9,681 bases of DNA from an uncultured Collinsella sp. Its GTDB lineage: Bacteria > Actinomycetota > Coriobacteriia > Coriobacteriales > Coriobacteriaceae. Below, piece after piece: positions 6,812-9,681 of this stretch (its first letter is position 1; the number at the start of each line of letters is the position of its first letter). The DNA lies in the NCBI GenBank assembly GCA_900552875.1, contig USCS01000048.1:1-9681 (forward strand). Reading direction: 5' to 3'. Position numbers and translations under genes: made by a program. Under the pieces are notes generated by a model, which saw only the letters and a list, made by a program, of their open reading frames with translations, ran no database searches and was not told where the DNA came from.

Positions 6812-6825
6812 GTTAATACATCAAC
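6812..6825. promoter_or_regulatory. Candidate operator dyad in the hydrolase leader
   Basis: gttaa-taca-tcaac is a near-palindrome (arms match at 4 of 5 positions) that resembles the dyad at 6857-6870, matching at 11 of 14 positions. It lies about 10-20 bases downstream of the predicted start of hydrolase transcription, where a bound repressor could block elongation. Confidence 0.35.
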
Positions 6826-6840
6826 ATTTAATGCAAGCGC

Positions 6841-6869
6841 ATTATGGACGTTCGCCGTTGATGCGTCAA
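6841..6869 (-). promoter_or_regulatory. Promoter of the hydrolase gene
   Basis: Read on the minus strand, TTGACG (6869-6864) and CATAAT (6846-6841) are separated by exactly 17 bases, a near-consensus vegetative promoter. The leader to the ATG would be about 42 nt. A dyad covers the -35 box (6857-6870) and another, aatgc-aagc-gcatt (6830-6843), overlaps the -10 box. Confidence 0.65.
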
Positions 6870-6870
6870 C
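6857..6870. promoter_or_regulatory. Candidate operator dyad over the hydrolase -35 box
   Basis: gttga-tgcg-tcaac has perfect 5-bp arms and covers the -35 hexamer of the minus-strand promoter. A related dyad lies 45 bases away at 6812-6825. The pair is consistent with control by a dimeric repressor, which is not encoded in this window. Confidence 0.4.
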
Positions 6871-6904
6871 AGGCAAAGAATGGGTAAACAAAGGGTCACA
6901 TATG

Positions 6905-6942
6905 GTGCAAATTTCGCACGTATCTAGACGCTTTGATATAGT
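6905..6942 (+). promoter_or_regulatory. Probable promoter of the HlyIII gene with overlapping dyad
   Basis: An extended -10 TGATATAGT (6934-6942) is strong. The -35 region at 17 bp spacing (tcgcac, 6914-6919) is weak, as is usual with extended -10 promoters. A dyad gtgcaaatttcgcac (6905-6919), with 6 of 7 base pairs matching around a central T, covers the -35 region and may bind a regulator. The predicted leader to ATG 6978 is about 30 nt and contains ggagg. Confidence 0.5.
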
Positions 6943-6977
6943 GTTGAGAACTCTTTACGTTGGAGGATGTAACCGGC

Positions 6978-7661
6978 ATGTCCGATTCGAGCGACAGTTC
7001 TAAGCCGCGACCCAAGACCGCGGCCGTTCCGCACTACACGGTGGGCGAGGAGATCATGAACTCCGTCACCCATGGTGTCGGTTGCCTGCTGGGCATCGCA
7101 GGTCTGGTGCTCCTGATCGTATTTGCCGCTCTTCGCGGTGGCGGTCCGGCGCATATGGCCGCGGCAATCGTCTACGGTGCCAGCATTATTCTCGAATACC
7201 TTGCCTCCACGCTCTACCATGCGATTCAGCCCGCGGGTGCCAAGCGTGTGTTTCGCATTATCGACCACAGCTGCATCTACCTGCTCATTGCCGGCAGCTA
7301 TACGCCGTTTTGCCTCATCACGCTGGCAAACGACGGTGGCCCCGTGCTGTTTTTTGCCGTATGGGCCATCGCCATTATCGGCATCGCCCTCGAGTGCTTT
7401 TTGCGCGAGCGCCAGCCGCATTGGGTAAGCGGCCTGGTCTATCTGCTGATGGGCTGGCTCGTTGTCTTTAAGCTGCCCGAACTTGTGGCGCTGCTCAACC
7501 CCGTGGCACTTGCCCTGCTCGCCGTCGGCGGCGTGTGCTACACCGCGGGCGTGCCGTTCTATATCGCCAAAAACGTGCGCTATCTGCACAGTGTTTTCCA
7601 CTTGTGGGTGCTCGCCGGCAGCATCTTCCAGTTCATGGCGGTGATCCTCTTCGTAATCTAG
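6978..7661 (+). CDS. Hemolysin III / PAQR-family integral membrane protein
   Basis: A 227-residue seven-helix protein of the HlyIII family (PF03006). Visible family marks are EEIMNSVTHGVG (24-35), SxxxH in STLYH (77-81), the RIIDHSCIYLLIAGSYTPF block (93-111) with Asp96, and HSVFH (204-208). The Ser/Asp/His set is the metal-binding site known from the related adiponectin receptors and alkaline ceramidases, so an amidase-type activity on lipids is conceivable. True haemolysis is poorly supported for most members. Nearly the whole protein after residue 27 is membrane-embedded. ATG 6978 was chosen: ggagg at 6962-6966 lies 11 nt upstream, whereas an in-frame TTG at 6960 would overlap that site. 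A divergent promoter is at 6934-6942. The CNNM gene follows after 108 nt without an obvious terminator, so read-through is likely. Confidence 0.93.
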   Translation: MSDSSDSSKPRPKTAAVPHYTVGEEIMNSVTHGVGCLLGIAGLVLLIVFAALRGGGPAHMAAAIVYGASIILEYLASTLYHAIQPAGAKRVFRIIDHSCIYLLIAGSYTPFCLITLANDGGPVLFFAVWAIAIIGIALECFLRERQPHWVSGLVYLLMGWLVVFKLPELVALLNPVALALLAVGGVCYTAGVPFYIAKNVRYLHSVFHLWVLAGSIFQFMAVILFVI

Positions 7662-7769
7662 CGACCGCGCCCACGGCCCCGCTCGCACGGGCGACCGGCG
7701 CAATTGCCCTATCCGTCACCTACGCTTACTACCCAACGTCCCGAATCTTGGAGGTTCGAGAAACTCCCG

Positions 7770-9143
<1,374 letters not shown>

Positions 9144-9167
9144 GGCAAGGAAGAGTAGGGGAGAGTT

Positions 9168-9681
9168 ATGGCAGGCCTGTTCAACATCCTTAAGGTCACC
9201 GTCAGCGAGGACAAGATCTGCGCGCATGTGCTGGTGAACCCCGGCATGCCGCTCATGACCTCGGAGGATATCGAGGCCACGGCGCGCGTGTACTACCTGG
9301 TGCCGGCGATTGCCAAGCACCTGTGCCTGGGCGATTCCGGCCGCGAGTTCCAGGACTGCATGGGTCAGACCGAGCTTTGCCATCTGCTTGAGCATGTGAC
9401 GGTCGAGCTCATGAACGAGACCGGGCTTGCCGGCAGCATCTCGTGCGGCCGCACGCGCGTAAGCGAGCACGACGAGCGCGTTTTTGAGGTTGAGCTTTCG
9501 TGCCCCGACGACGCGCTGGCCATCGGCGCGCTATCTTCGGCCACCTTTATGATGGACTGGGCGTACCTGCACGCCGACCAGCCTGCCCCCGACGTGGAAG
9601 GCACGGTTGCGGGCCTGCGCAACCTGGTGCTGGGCATGCGCGCCGAGGCCGAGGGCAAGGATCCTCACGAGGCCGTCGCCG
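9168..9681 (+). CDS. Cyanophycin-synthetase N-terminal-like protein (3' end outside window)
   Basis: The frame from ATG 9168 is open for 171 codons to the window edge; agggga at 9157-9162 is a good ribosome site 5 nt upstream. The product begins MAGLFNILKVTVSED and contains CLGDSGREFQDCM (53-65), HLLEHVTVEL (72-81) and CGRTRV (93-98). This is the pattern of the small N-terminal domain of cyanophycin synthetase (GGF..rl..GT..H..EHV..EL....g....g.tR). In that enzyme the domain precedes an ATP-grasp and a Mur-ligase-like part. Here, residues 137-171 (QPAPDVEGTVAGLRNLVLGM and onward) do not show the LGPST/ATP-grasp entry I would expect, so a free-standing domain protein of unknown role is likely. 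The 24-nt gap to the CNNM gene suggests an operon. The family call rests on motif memory, not alignment. Confidence 0.65.
   Translation, partial: MAGLFNILKVTVSEDKICAHVLVNPGMPLMTSEDIEATARVYYLVPAIAKHLCLGDSGREFQDCMGQTELCHLLEHVTVELMNETGLAGSISCGRTRVSEHDERVFEVELSCPDDALAIGALSSATFMMDWAYLHADQPAPDVEGTVAGLRNLVLGMRAEAEGKDPHEAVA

Noticed and set aside
5898..6887. Plus-strand open frame opposite the hydrolase
   Set aside because: The minus strand has a complete catalytic triad, ribosome site and promoter; this frame has none.
7704..7769. TTG-initiated extension of the CNNM protein
   Set aside because: The extra 22 residues look like translated leader, and the normal family start is just before the first helix at ATG 7770.
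7662..7769. Possible terminator or promoter between HlyIII and CNNM genes
   Set aside because: A cgccc/gggcg pairing exists but without a T-run, and TTGCCC-17-TACTAC is too weak to call.

Overview
The window looks like the chromosome of a gut-type actinobacterium of the Coriobacteriia, most like Collinsella. That is an inference from the high GC content, the Ala/Asp/Gly-rich proteins, the gene styles and an intergenic 'cattggggacag' repeat family that I associate from memory with Collinsella. No database search was possible. Seven complete or 3'-complete genes and one gene open at the right edge cover most of the sequence. No tRNA, rRNA, CRISPR array, transposase or prophage gene is visible.

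Layout. (1) 3-857 (+) is the C-terminal part of an ABC-2 type membrane permease that begins outside the window. (2) 858-1126 holds the first copy of a modular dispersed repeat (862-1045) and a short regulatory stretch. (3) 1127-4236 (+) is a two-gene ABC transporter of the MacB/FtsX type: an ATPase followed 8 nt later by a large FtsX-like permease. The permease appears to lack a membrane hairpin that the family normally has, and it carries an Asp/Ala-rich helical insertion. (4) 4234-4406 is the second repeat copy, in the same orientation, so the transporter is bracketed by direct repeats. The repeat supplies the permease stop codon. (5) 4489-5694 (+) is a DUF362-type protein with two [4Fe-4S] motifs, with its own promoter and a strong bidirectional terminator. 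(6) 5826-6791 (-) is a membrane-anchored alpha/beta hydrolase that converges on that terminator. (7) 6792-6977 is a divergent promoter region with several dyads. (8) 6978-9681 (+) holds a hemolysin-III/PAQR-like membrane protein, a CNNM/CorC-type transporter with CBS domains, and a gene running off the right edge. That last gene resembles the N-terminal domain of cyanophycin synthetase without, so far, any ATP-grasp part.

Functionally, most genes act at the membrane: two unrelated ABC exporters, an anchored hydrolase, HlyIII and a probable Mg2+ transporter. HlyIII and the CNNM protein are both traditionally called 'hemolysins', but neither is likely to be a toxin. I did not find a complete unknown multi-gene system. 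The most unusual items are the remodelled FtsX permease, the modular repeats bracketing the transporter, and the cyanophycin-synthetase-N-like gene at the right edge.
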